A stretch of DNA of 64,000 bases from Ampullaceana balthica (Eukaryota > Mollusca > Gastropoda > Lymnaeidae). This document shows positions 1-10,375 of the stretch, piece after piece; the stretch's first letter is position 1; each line of letters begins with the position of its first letter. The DNA is taken from the NCBI GenBank assembly GCA_944989445.1, contig CALYLW010000012.1:2442001-2506000 (forward strand). The letters run 5' to 3'. The notes beneath the pieces were generated by a model, which did not search any database, was not told the origin of the DNA, and saw only the letters and a program-made list of their open reading frames with translations. The translations under genes and the position numbers were made by a program.

Positions 1-367
1 ATATTTAATTAGTAGAGCAGTGTGTACGTGCCGGTAAGGATAGAAATTTTCTAGAATAGATCATATCGTATGATTTAAGTAAGTGAACAGTGAAAGACCC
101 TGGAGGCAAAGTTGAAAAAATACTAAAATGGGAGAGTCAAAAAGTGATTTGTTGGTGAGAGCTAAGTTTGTTTTTCCATGAAATAGCCATAGCTGACTCA
201 TAGCTTTACTTTTGACTTACGTATTAGTAGACCTTAAAATTAATAATTTAATAAAATACGTTATTGTCGTTATAATATTGGCCTCAAAATATATTTATTT
301 TATAAATAATAATAATACATGTAGTTCATGTACTATTATACTAATACTAGTGTGGAGTATACTAGAC

Positions 368-562
368 CAGTGCTTCTCAAACTTTTTAGTCTGGCGGACT
401 GGCAGGATTTTTTTCATTGCTCCAGGGACCGGTGTACTATTTTCTCTGTTCTGGAGGATTATAAATATATTTTTATATTCTTTCTCGATAAATTCTGCGG
501 ACCGGCGGCGGATGGTCCACGGACAGGCACTGGTCCGCGGTCCCCCAATTTGAGAAGCACTG
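368..562. mobile_element. hAT-type MITE with 8-bp TSD
   Basis: A 195-bp element with 14-bp terminal inverted repeats, CAGTGCTTCTCAAA on the left and its exact complement on the right. It is flanked by a perfect 8-bp duplication TACTAGAC at 360-367 and 563-570. Eight-bp duplications and a CAG-type terminus are typical of hAT transposons. It has no coding capacity, so it is a non-autonomous copy. Short open frames across it are incidental. Confidence 0.88.
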
Positions 563-721
563 TACTAGACTATATAGTCACTATAGAAAAAGAGTAGAGT
601 AGGCTACAAAACTATATATTAATATTATATTAGGAAGTTTTCAAAATAAATACACATCAGATTAAAAAATAACGTAATACAGAACTTTCATTTATTTTCA
701 TTTTATTCATTTATTTCCCTA

Positions 722-910
722 TTGTCTATTAACAATTTATGCGGCCGTTCCAAAAGAGTTCTTTTTTGGTGCAGTAATTTGGTGGGCTGCTTTCTAAAAT
801 TAGTAGCGTCACGGACAGACATGACAGGCAGATGTGACAGCGATTGCAAATTATGTATATTGATTATAATTATATTATTATTATTATACTTACTGGCTAC
901 TAAACTAACT
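722..910. repeat. Dispersed repeat fragment
   Basis: The segment with GGTGCAGTAATTT, then GCTTTCTAAAAT, a GCGTCACGGACAGACAT-like block and GCAAATTATGTATATTGAT recurs around 44740-44880, 48030-48060 and 59925-60010 with moderate divergence. It belongs to an old interspersed family whose class I cannot name; two of the copies start near CCCGTCAAAA(A/G)TGACGGAAG. Confidence 0.5.
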
Positions 911-956
911 TATCTAATACTTTATTTTTAAATTGTTAATTAATGTTAGTAGTCGC

Positions 957-1140
957 GGGACGCGGTGGTCGAGTGGCAGCATGCTCAACTGGCGTACCGA
1001 TGGTCACGGGTTCGAATCCATGTGAAGGCAAGGATTCGTTCCTGTGGCCTAGGGCGTGCTGTGTCACCCAGCTCCGAATGGGTACTTAACACTAGTTAGG
1101 TGGCTGGGTAATGCGTGGAACCCACAAAGCTGTGTCAAAA
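957..1140 (+). mobile_element. tRNA-derived SINE, 3' truncated
   Basis: Begins with a tRNA-like head: an A-box-like TGGTCGAGTGG near 965-975 and a B-box GGTTCGAATCC near 1009-1019. A body follows (CTCCGAATGGGTAC, GGCTGGGTAATGCGTGGAACCC) shared with copies at 5611, 9427 and 32406. This copy stops in the body and lacks the AGATAAG tail seen at 9427-9716. It is a retroposon, not a working tRNA gene. Confidence 0.8.
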
Positions 1141-1362
1141 ATTAATATAGCTTTTAATTAAATTTAATTTAAATAGGCTAGGTTCAGGTCAGGGCCAAGG
1201 TATTTATAGTTCATAGTATAGAATAGTAATAGATAATAGAGTATAGACTATACTTAGAATAGTTTAAAAATGATCATTATTGACTTGTACTTTTTTTTTG
1301 CTTAGCAAAATAGCATCCCATTTGATTGACAATGAATATAGTCAGCTATGGTTAATGTTCCA

Positions 1363-1608
1363 TTATTCCGGTGGCCAAAATGTTACAATGGCATCCATGA
1401 TGGTGACGCAAAGATCATGTCTTATTTTCACACGATTTCTCCACATGTACTCGCACATACACGAATCTATCATATGACAATGGGTTCCGTTGTGGTGTTT
1501 ATTTCGTTCCTTTGCAGATTTCCATGACGGTTCAATTCGTTGGGTGTTAGGATCGACGAAATGTAGGCTGTGATTAACGGTTTTGTGAGTGTAACTCATG
1601 CCAGCCAT
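1363..1608 (-). pseudogene. Merlin/ISXO2-like transposase C-terminal fragment
   Basis: The - strand frame reads KTVNHSLHFVDPNTQRIEPS, then WKSAKERNKHH, GTHCHMIDSCMCEYMWRNRV and, after a break, DAIVTFWPPE. This resembles the C-terminal part of ISXO2-like (IS1595-related) DDE transposases found in eukaryotic Merlin DNA transposons: the NHS..FVDP..G/T..IE..W...K.R.....GTH...DSY..E.MWR pattern. About 80 residues remain of a protein that is normally near 300. Substitutions are visible, for example C where an arginine is usual in GTHRHM. No terminal inverted repeats were found around it. Family call from memory of the motif. Confidence 0.6.
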
Positions 1609-2040
1609 GCCAAATTAAAAAAGAAACAGTGATATTATATTACAATTGATAATACAGAAAGCAACAAATTAATTTTTTTAAAGCCTACTTTCTTTCATTT
1701 ATCCAATTTATCATTTAGTTAGTTTTAATTTTAATCAAGGTTGTTCTTGTCAAAATAGTGAATATAGTCTTAGTCATTTTATTACAGTATTAGTATTGCT
1801 TATAAATAATATTAAAATTTTTTAAAACTAGATTAATATTAATTGCTTTAATATTAATTTATTTCATCTTCATCGTCATGGGAGAAGTCCATAGCCATTT
1901 AGTAGTGCATGTAGTAGCCTAAGTATAGCGATGTTGCCAACAGTTAAAATTAAAATAAGAAAATATTAATTTTTTGGTGGTCGAATAAAAGACAAGTACC
2001 AAATAATCTAAGAATGGTATAAGTATAGGCTTTCTCAGTT

Positions 2041-2420
2041 TCACTCTATGGTGCCGTCCATAAATGAAGTCATGCGATTTCCGCCGATTTTTCACCCCCC
2101 CCCCTCGGTTACACATTGTCACAAAAAGTTAGACCCCGCCCTCCAATATGACGTCACAAAGCTTTGCACCCCCCCCCCAATAGAAGGGGTATTTTTTATT
2201 TGAAAATGATCATGTTTCAAATCACTTTTTGTCATTTAAGTATGTATTTAGTGCAAGGCTGCACTCCAATATGGTGACAGCCGTGAGGCCATTTAAAACG
2301 TCATTAAATAATTGTAAGCAATCAAATATTTAAGTGGAACGTTTATTTAAAGTTGCGTGTTTTGATGTGATGTCACAGTTCTTAAACACCCCCACCTCCC
2401 CCTTGTCGCTAATGGTCAAC
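2041..2420. repeat. C-tract MITE-like repeat, copy 1
   Basis: Contains GTCCATAAATGAAGTCATGCG near the left end, two C(9-10) tracts, CACGTCAC-like motifs, TATTTAAGTGGAAC and AAACACCCCCACCTCCCCCTT. The same order of blocks recurs at 29085-29370, and one end recurs near 25795-25880. The 29-kb copy ends in GTGACGTCATTTATGGACGGC, roughly the reverse complement of this copy's left end. That suggests an element with inverted termini of the GCCGTCCATAAATGACGTCA kind. Confidence 0.5.
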
Positions 2421-3160
2421 TAATTATTAGTTATAATGATATACGAGGGTTAACTGTATTAGAAGTATAAGTGTAAGACTCTAGTCGTAGTCACAGTAAA
2501 GCACTATTGATGCTTAATTCGCAAAAACGCGGTAATGCGTGCCTTGTCTCTAATCCCAAAATGCGGTAAAGCATGCCTCGATATCGCTCTCTTTAGTAAT
2601 AAAATCATAGAAAGTAGAAATTCTTCATTTGGTAAGAGAAGCTTTAGTCCACTTCCGGAAATGGCGGTATTTGCTTTCGCTAGTGTTTTCACTCGATTCG
2701 CGAAGTTTTGTGGTAGTTTTTATGTGAAGATGTGAATTTGGTATACTTTTTTGTAAAACTAATACAATGTAGTACTAAACTACAGGTAAAAATAGTATTA
2801 AACTCAAGACGGTCTTTTGGGTACATAAAATAACCATTCTTATCCTACAAGTTCCGCAATTTTTAAAAATTCATAACCAGTTGATCGCATTAAACGGGAA
2901 ATCCTTACAGGACTGAGGCTTTAAACATTAAATTATTCATATTATTTTCATTATTATTTACTGGAACATATATGTTACATAACATACGACTCATATATGT
3001 TATGAATCAACTAGCAAAATACTCCCGCTTTGCAGCGGAAAATTAGGATTTCAGTTAACGTTGAGAACCCGCGTAACTCTCATTCAAAACGCAAATTGAT
3101 TTCGATCAAGATCATGATGGATATACTTATTTGTCAATATTTGTCAAGGTCGTGTAAAAT
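2421..3160. other. Unannotated AT-rich stretch
   Basis: Short open frames on both strands over 2504-2735 have no recognisable domain and mirror one another. No RNA gene, inverted termini or tandem repeat stands out. Confidence 0.4.
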
Positions 3161-5608
3161 CAAATGGGGAATAAAATGACATTAAGGGCCCCGTGCAAAA
3201 TAGCTGCAGGGTGTGCATATCTCAAAAGGCCTGAAGATTTCAATCCAGGTCATTATGAAGATACATGTCTATATTATTTAAATTGTTTAAAATCTAAAGA
3301 GAAATACAGATTTAAAAGTTTAAGAAAAAATTATTTTGGGCCCAGCCTCAAAGGAACAGAAGTTAGGAGTTCATTAAATTTTTTAATATCAAATTTGGTC
3401 AATAATTCATCCATATACCCAGTAGCCACTGTTTACCTTTGATATAACTCATGTTTAAAAATGACATTATGGGCCCCCGGCCCCTAATAAGTGATGTTTT
3501 AAAAAAATTTAATGCCAGAAACCCCGGGAGCGTACTCAAAAAGTTCCCAAAGTTTAATGGCTGTGAGATGAAATAAATACTATTTATACGGCTTTTAAAA
3601 AAAATTAAAATAAGGTCCCGGGGACCCTATCGGTGTAAGATGTAAAGTTCAAAACAATAGTTTGTTTCAATCTGGATCATGATGGATATATTTGTTTGTC
3701 AATACATGTATTTGAAAAAAAATTGTTTGAAATCAAATGGTTAAAATTTCTTAAATTTTTACAAAAAAGAGATTAGGGGCCCTCGGCTCCAAAAGAATGA
3801 AAAATATAATTTTAATACCCTATAGTATTTTAATATAGGTCATCAAGTTTTTATATTTCAATTCAAGTTTTGTTAAAATCCATTTACACAGTATCCAAAG
3901 TCTAAATATATAAGGGGAAAAACCTACATTTAGGCCTCCGCCCCCCAGTGAGTGAAAATTTAAATATTTTTTTTGCCTGTTACCATTGCGGGAGTGTACT
4001 CAACAACTTCCTGAAGTTTCATGCTTCTACCTACACTGGAAGTTGGAGAATTGGTGATGAGTCAATCTTTATATAAGAAAAAAAACTACATTTTGGCCCC
4101 CGGCCCCCAGTGAGTGGTAATTTAAATATTTTTTTCTCCTGTTATCATTGCGGGAGGGTACACAACAACTTACCAAAGTTTCATGCTTCTACCTACACAG
4201 GAAATTGGAGAATTAGTGATGAGTCTGCTCATATAAGGAAAAATCTACATTTGGGCCCCTGGCCCCCCATGAGTGGGAATTTAAAAATTATTTTTTGCTA
4301 ATTATCGTCGTGATGGTAGTCCTGGTAGAGATGATGGTTGTCGGCCTAATAGCTTCCAGGTTTTGGCTTTCACTATTAGGCGTCATATTTTCCTCCTCAA
4401 GGAATCCATCCTCTCCCAGGACTGAAATGTCTTTTGCTACTCTTTTTGGTGTTTTTGTAACTATGTTTTTTACACGGCAGGGTTGTTGGCCTTGCGCGCA
4501 ACCACTTGGTGGGTTGCCCCTCACAGCTCATTGAGTAGCTGCCTTTGTTCGGGTTAGGTCCCTAGCCTTTGTGGATCCCTCCACTTCCTACAAGGCAGTA
4601 GGGCTGATTTTATATTTCCCCTGTACCCTCCACATCTGGTGGGCTTTCCCCTATCCGCCGGCTGGGGAAGCGCTCGATAGAAGATCAGCATCTCCCACGA
4701 GATGCAGGAGAAAACAAACATTGTTGCAGCCACTTCAGCTAGCATGGGTCTCAACATACACAAAGGGAAGAGTAAAATCCTCAAGGTTAATGCCACCAGT
4801 ACATCACCCATTATGCTTGAAGGAGAAGCCCTCGAGGAGGTGGACAGTTTTGTTTACCTTGGCAGCGTGGTAGATAAACAAGGTGGTACAGATGCTGACG
4901 TCAAAATAAGGATCGGAAAAGCAAGAGCAGCCTTCCAGCAACCCAAGAATGTTTAGGTCTCCAACAACTTTGGCAGCAAGTTAAAAGTAAGGATTTTTAA
5001 CGCTATGGTGAAACCTGTGCTGCTATATTGAGCTCAGACATGGAGAACAACGGCCGTAAACCTGACCAGAATCCAGTCCTTCATCAACAATTGTCTAAGA
5101 AGGATTCTCGGAATTCACTGGCCAGACAAAATCAGCAACCGGGAACTATGGCAGGGGACAAAACAGAAGCCCATTGAGGAAGAAATTCTCCAGAAGCTGT
5201 GGAGGTGGATTGGTCATACACTAAGAAAACCTGCTTCTAATACAAGGCAAGCCCTGAAATGGAACCCACAGGGTAAAAGCGGAAAAGATGCCGTCCAAGA
5301 AACACTTGGCGCCGAGAGTTGGAGGCAGACATCAAGAGAATTGGCCATGAATGGAAGATCCTGGAGAAGCTGGCCCAGGATAGAGATGCCTGGAGGTCTC
5401 TCTTAGGTGGCCTATACCCTTGGAGGAATCGCAGACACCGACGATGATCGGTGGATACCCCTCATGGACGAGAAGGCTCAACAACAACAACATCGTCGTG
5501 ATAGTGCACTCAACAACTTCCCAAAGTTTCATGCTTAAACCTACACGGGAAGTTGGAGAATTAGTGATGAGTGAGTGAGTCAGTCAGGGCTTTGCCTTTT
5601 AATATATA
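3160..5608. repeat. Roughly 165-170-bp tandem repeat array, interrupted by a LINE
   Basis: Diverged monomers carry GGGCCCCCGGCCCC, then GTGAGTGG, a T-rich tract, ATTGCGGGAGTGTACTCAAC, CAAAGTTTCATGCTTCTACC, ACACAGGAAGTTGGAGAATT and GTGATGAGTC. Clear units start near 3470, 3935, 4100 and 4262; earlier ones are weaker. The last unit is split at 4304-4314 by the LINE at 4315-5491 and resumes at 5492, ending in GAGTGAGTGAGTCAGTCAGG and GCTTTGCCTTTTAATATATAG. Removing the LINE and one duplication restores a normal monomer. Confidence 0.65.
4315..5491 (+). mobile_element. 5'-truncated LINE with 11-bp TSD
   Basis: Flanked by an exact 11-bp duplication ATCGTCGTGAT (4304-4314 and 5492-5502), with a (CAA)n-like tail just before the right copy. 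From about 4681 the + strand encodes the end of a non-LTR reverse transcriptase in broken frames: MGLNIHKGKSKILK, a SFVYLGSVVDKQGGTDADV block, KIRIGKARAAF, then after a stop KVRIFNAMVKPVLLY and LRRILGIHWPDKISNRELW. In-frame stops follow NV (4956) and LLY. The first ~350 bp do not continue this frame. On the - strand they contain a 78-codon open frame, as expected if the 5' part was inverted on insertion. Confidence 0.82.
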
Positions 5609-5610
5609 GA

Positions 5611-5892
5611 CAATGGTAGCCGAGTGGCATGTGCGCTCGGCTGGGGTACAGAGTCACGGGTTTAAATCACTGTGAAGGCGGAATTTGTTCCTGGGGCTAA
5701 GGGTGCCCCTGAGTTCACCCAGATCCGAATGGGTACCTGACACTATTTAGGGAGACAAAGGCAGCTGGGAATAGTGTTGTTCCTCATTGACGTGGCCTCC
5801 AAATGGTGCATCACTTGCCAATATGTTCTTACCAGAACGTAGGATGCAATAATCTTCTGTAAAGAAGGAGCTTCTGTATAGATAAGACAATA
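5611..5892 (+). mobile_element. tRNA-derived SINE, diverged full-length copy
   Basis: The head TGGTAGCCGAGTGGCATG and the decayed B-box CACGGGTTTAAATC are followed by the shared body (CCGAATGGGTACCTGACACT) and the tail GCAATAATCTTCTGTAAAGA, CTTCTGTATAGATAAGA. Compared with the copy at 9427 it is older, with several substitutions in the B-box. It starts just after the tandem array's terminal TATATAG. Confidence 0.75.
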
Positions 5893-6101
5893 AAACTAAT
5901 TTATTCATATAAAATATTTTTACATTTCATATTGGCACAAATATAGCATGAATCTTTTTTTTCCCTGAAAATAAAATCTAAAAAAAGTACTCGCATAATT
6001 TTTGAAGTCTAGAATTTTAATAGCATCTAAACGTAAAATACCTGCAATATAACTCCTGGCAATCACTGTCTCCTATTGTTATTAAAGATTTTATTGTAGC
6101 C

Positions 6102-6430
6102 CTATGGCGGATTAAGGGGGGGGGGCTGAACGGGCTAAAGCCAGGGGCCCCCGATGATTAGGGGCCCCCAAATTTAGTATATTTTATAAGAAAGATGGAC
6201 AAATGTTTGCATGAATTCCTGAAAATATCATAAATTAAATAAATTAATATTTTTTTAAGGCCGATCCGTAGTACAGACATAGTATGTTAAAGGAACCGAT
6301 GAACTATTTAGTTACAAGTTACAGTCTTATATTAGCTGCTAGCAATCATTTTATTTAAAGGGACGCTGGCTGGATAGGGCCCCAGTTTGAATTGCAGCCA
6401 GGGGCCCCGTGCAGTCTTAATCCGCCCCTG
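6102..6430. mobile_element. hAT-type MITE with 8-bp TSD
   Basis: A 329-bp element starting CTATGGCGGATTAAG and ending CTTAATCCGCCCCTG; the ancestral terminus is probably CAGGGGCGGATTAAG. The perfect flanking duplication TTGTAGCC lies at 6094-6101 and 6431-6438. Inner ends share AGCCAGGGGCCCC blocks in inverted orientation. It is AT-rich and non-coding inside. TSD length and terminus fit hAT. Confidence 0.85.
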
Positions 6431-7793
6431 TTGTAGCCTACAAATTATTTTCATTTGATTTTTTATATTTGTCCTGAAATTATTTTGTAAAATTTGGGGT
6501 ATGTGTTATATATGAAGTCATGCTATATTTGGGCCAATACATTATTTATTAAAAGACATTAAATTGATTCATAAAGTCAATTCAATATAATTAGTGATTA
6601 ACCACCATAATAATTAAAGGCAGTAAGGGCTCCAATATAAAGCTAACATCACGTTATTATTAGTGAACATGTTAAGATATTAATTAAAAGGATGGAGGAC
6701 ACAGATTTTATAGTTTGTTTGTGGTCACAAAATATCTTTGCTACATCTCTAAAAAATGGTCTTTATTTACTTAACTTTGACTTAGACTATCATGTCTATC
6801 TTAATCATTGAGTTTATCATTACTACTGTCTCTTCTACTATTAGTATCAGACTCGTATCTGATTTTTATGTCTTAAATTATGCCATTTTAACACCAGTAT
6901 ACTGGTAAAACTAACTAACTGTGCTGCAAATGTAAAAATAGTGTAAACTTAAAAGGTTAAGAAACCACCAGCCTTTAGTAACTTTCTGGTATTTTCTTAG
7001 ATTATATTTTTTAATATTGATAAACTAAAAAGGTTAACTCTGATGATGATTGTGGTTTCTTTTATAGTAATTTATACTATACCTGCTTTGTCCATGTTAG
7101 TGAAGCATCCTCACCATGTTCTGAGCATTTATATTTTAATTACAATAGCCCTATTTTAAAAAAAAATTAGCATACATTTTTATTTTGAAATTTATATTTA
7201 ACATTTATTTTTATATCTAAAAAATAAAATATAAATATACATGAATATATATAAAATAAAATATAAAAACCCGCCAAATTTTAAAAAAAGGTTGATAACC
7301 ACTGCATCATACGATGAAAGAGACTATGAATCTCGAGACAAGACAAATAAAACTGTCTCACAATCTTTCAGTACAGAATATTTCTTGGTTAATGAACAAG
7401 TTTTGGGAAACTTAATAACAACTGTAACTTTTTTTTTAAAAGTCAAGGCATTAAAAGTGGGGATTCAAACAAGATAGCTGGTGTGGATTCACTAGTGCTG
7501 AATGTAATTCTAGGAGTAGTCTTCATTTCTTGTGCCACTGCAAATTCATTAAAAAAAAATTATGATTGTATACTTAAAAAATTCTGGTTTATTGTAGCAA
7601 ATACAGAAATTTCTTTTCTCAGAATAGTGGGGAAGTGGGTAATAATAAGTTATGTGTACTCGTAAGTCGTAGAAGAGAGAGTGAGTTGTTTAATGTGTAG
7701 CAGTTAGGAAGTCTGTCTTTGTTGAATCCATGTTTACATTTCTAGTTAGAGAAATTTAACAGCTGTAGTCCTCATGACCTGAGTAATTATTAT
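6431..7793. other. Unannotated AT-rich stretch
   Basis: Open frames at 7241-7477 and 7483-7665 are low-complexity lysine/asparagine-rich translations of AT-rich DNA with no domain. I see no gene or repeat boundary here. Confidence 0.4.
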
Positions 7794-8597
7794 TAGAGCT
7801 GTTAACGATTAAGGAAAATTTATTCGTTAAATTTTGAAAAATTAACGATTAATTAATCGTTAATTTCGATTAAAGCCAAAAATTAAAATTTATGATGTCA
7901 TAAGTAACACTTATTAAACGTTTTTGTTGAAAATCTAAATAACACTGGAATGTCTCCTTTATATGTCATCTTTTAACCAACTATGCAAAAAGACAAGTGT
8001 GTTGGCCTTATTTGGTTCAAGTGATGTGCGGGTCTAATTGATAATATAACGAGCCGAGCTGAACAATCATTCACATGGAACTGATGTAACTGGCATGCAC
8101 AAAACGGTCTGTGCAAGGAAGGACATTATCAGATATCGGTATTCATTAAGTTTCCACCATTGTAGAGGGTTAATGGATACAGGAACTTTCATCTCCATTT
8201 TGTAACGCAGTAATTCATCAGAAGAGCTGTCGTCATTTTCTGTTTCTGAGTCAGACTCCATTACTGCCATTAGCTTAATACGCTTTTCATTTGGTTTGAT
8301 AAGTAGGCGAAGCGTTAGAACCATGGTAGGCAAATGATTTCTCACAATGGATACAATAAACTTTATCAACATTTTGAACATTCTCGTCAGTCAATAATTT
8401 AAAACCAAAATGTTCCTGTAATCGTCAGGAAATTTGTTATTATTTATCGACCGCTATTTTTTATTATTATTTTTTTTTATTACTTTTTTGACTGCCAATA
8501 ATTTGTAAATGATGGGTTGATTAATCGTTAAAAATTAATTAATAGTTAATTTTTCAAAAGTTAACAATTAAATTTAAATTAATCGTTAACATCCCTA
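7794..8597 (-). mobile_element. hAT deletion derivative (BED finger joined to C-terminus)
   Basis: Termini TAGAGCTGTTAACGATTAA (left) and TTAATCGTTAACATCCCTA (right) are imperfect inverted repeats, with further TTAACGATTAATTAATCG-like copies just inside each end. The 804 bp between them hold two ends of a hAT transposase on the - strand. A clean 8-bp target duplication is not visible, so the copy is old or one flank has changed. Confidence 0.78.
8067..8393 (-). pseudogene. hAT transposase remnant: BED zinc finger plus dimerisation end
   Basis: One - strand frame gives DKVYCIHCEKSFAYHGSNAS, the first half of a BED-type zinc finger (C-x2-C) that stops soon after. Directly downstream, another frame gives SDSETENDDSSSDELLRYKM, then PLQWWKLNEYRY, AQTVLCMPVTSVPCE, the acidic linker and the WW...YP..A...L..PATS..SER C-terminal signature of hAT transposases. 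The catalytic RNase-H-like core, about 400 residues, is missing and the two parts are in different frames. This is an internal deletion derivative that cannot encode a working transposase. Confidence 0.75.
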
Positions 8598-8604
8598 GTA
8601 TTAA

Positions 8605-8656
8605 TATATGAGAAGCATTTAATTTAATACTATTAAAATTAAATGCTTCTCATATA
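8605..8656. repeat. Perfect 21-bp inverted repeat
   Basis: TATATGAGAAGCATTTAATTT at 8605-8625 is the exact reverse complement of 8636-8656, with a 10-nt spacer. It begins eight bases after the hAT right end. It could be a tiny foldback element or rearranged target DNA; nothing shows that it is transcribed. Confidence 0.75.
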
Positions 8657-8659
8657 ATT

Positions 8660-9426
8660 ATCAAGGAAATTTAATGGCTCACTGAAATAAAATTACTTAT
8701 TAGGCTCAAATCTGGAGAAAAATTGGTAATGACTTATTGCAATAATCCCAATTAAATGCATTTAATACAACGTACAATGATTTGTAGTTTGTACATGTTC
8801 AAACCTCAATTCCCATACATTCACTTTTATATTGGGTATAAGTAATTGATCTCGTCCTCATAAGATTTAAAATTCCAAACTGAATAGTTAGTTGCATACT
8901 GTCATATATTTTGGTTTTATTGCTGTAACTTTAATACCAAATGAAAGCAACTTCATGTGGATGACATTGAAATGAGTTGGAAATTAGCCACATGTGACTT
9001 GATATTCTAGAGTAATTGATTATTTTAGTTTACCAGTAATTTTACTGGCTATCAGCTATCATTGACATTAGCACCTTTTTATGATGATATTGCAGAATGT
9101 ACAATTATTTGGGTCATCATCAAGTCAAGTCAAGTTAAAATGGCAAAATTTGTGAAAAGCGCTTTTTAAAACTTGTAGTGAAATAGTGTCAGCCTACTTT
9201 GCTCCTTATAGGTTTTGACTCAAAATTTTCTCTTGAACAAAAGTATATTATTATAATCTCAATAATTAAATATTTAAAAAATCTTTTTTTAAAAAGGTCA
9301 CGCTTTTAACATAATCACTACTTTTAGTTATGTCTCATATATAAGGGATTTATAGTCAAAAACTTTGTTTTTACAGCTATTTTTTAAAACTTATAATAAA
9401 AACTCTTTAAAATTCACGTCTGAAGC
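8660..9426. other. Unannotated AT-rich stretch
   Basis: No open frame or RNA signature. The end (about 9300-9415, with ATAAGGGATTTATAGTCAAAAACTTTG) recurs near 26380-26460, so part of it is an old interspersed repeat. Confidence 0.4.
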
Positions 9427-9716
9427 CGACGCGGTGGTCGAGTGGCAGCGCACTGGACTGTCGTACCGATGGTCACGGGTTCGAATCCGTGTGAAGGCTA
9501 GGGTTTGTTCCCGGGGCCTAGGGCGTCCCTGAGTCACCCCGCTCCGAATGGGTACCTAACACTACATGTAGTTAGGCGGCTGGGTAATGCGTGGAACCCA
9601 CAAAGCCGTGGCCTGTGAATGCTGCATCACTTGCCAACAGATCATCTGTCATGGTCTGTGGACGCAACTATCTTCTGCATAGAAGGAGCGTCTGTATAGA
9701 TAAGATAAGATAAGAT
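9427..9716 (+). mobile_element. tRNA-derived SINE, best full-length copy
   Basis: The most complete copy of the family here. It has the tRNA-like head CGACGCGGTGGTCGAGTGGC with intact B-box GGTTCGAATCC, a body with CTCCGAATGGGTACCTAACA and AATGCGTGGAACCCACAAAG, and the 3' tail ATCTTCTGCATAGAAGGAGC, GTCTGTATAGATAAGATAAG. The tail matches the 3' end of LINE fragments at 24393, 24978 and (reverse) 33853, consistent with a SINE mobilised by that LINE. Confidence 0.87.
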
Positions 9717-10375
9717 CTTTTTTACCACTATTTTTTTTATACCAAACACCTCATAAGCGCCCGCCCAACGTTTTATACCACGGTGTTGCGTTCACGTGGT
9801 GAACTCATGGATGTCAACAAAGCAGACAAGTACCGATGCTTATATATAGACTATAGATAAACTAAAAATGCAATAATTTCAATACGGTACATTCGATCGA
9901 TCTGAAATTTTGATACAATGCATTGTCATCCAAGATCTATCTGTGGTAAAATTTTTAGTTCTCTAGGACCATCCGAAGGGGTATAATTTTACGTTTCAAG
10001 TTTTGAAGGAAGGATGGATGGATACTACATACAAACATTGTGACTTAAATAAAAGCGTGTAAAAAGGAAAAGACTTTGCAGTCTATATATAAGCATTCAT
10101 ATGTTACTATGGTAGAGTATATCATTATCTGAATGGTAAAATAAATACACTGGGTCACAGAGTGCTGAAATACATGAGTCTGAAAGCAACTTAATCCTTA
10201 TTGAATAGTATGTTCAGTTGAGCAGTTTTCCCCCCACTAAGTGGCATTTAGCCACCTGCAGAGTTTATATTGTGATAGGGGGCAACACAGTTAAGCATGG
10301 GTTGCCTGATGAAACCAGGAAATACAACACTCTATCAACATTTAAAACTTATAAAAATGCAAGACTAGTCATAAA
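9717..10375. repeat. Old interspersed repeat plus LINE 3' scrap
   Basis: 9840-9990 carries ACATTCGATCGATCTGAAAT and the end TTTTGATACA, which recurs reversed near 26090-26130. 10280-10370 reads GGTTGCCTGATGAAACCAGG, then ACACTCTATCAACATTTAAA, the same W-x2-LP-x2-TRK coding end seen in the LINE tails at 24300 and 33980, without the terminal AGATAAG motif. Confidence 0.5.

Noticed and set aside
957..1030. tRNA gene (A-box, B-box and GGTTCGAATCC)
   Set aside because: The cloverleaf does not close and the same head heads a ~290-bp SINE in several places.
2504..2735. Small genes on both strands
   Set aside because: Mutually overlapping short frames without homology or splice context.
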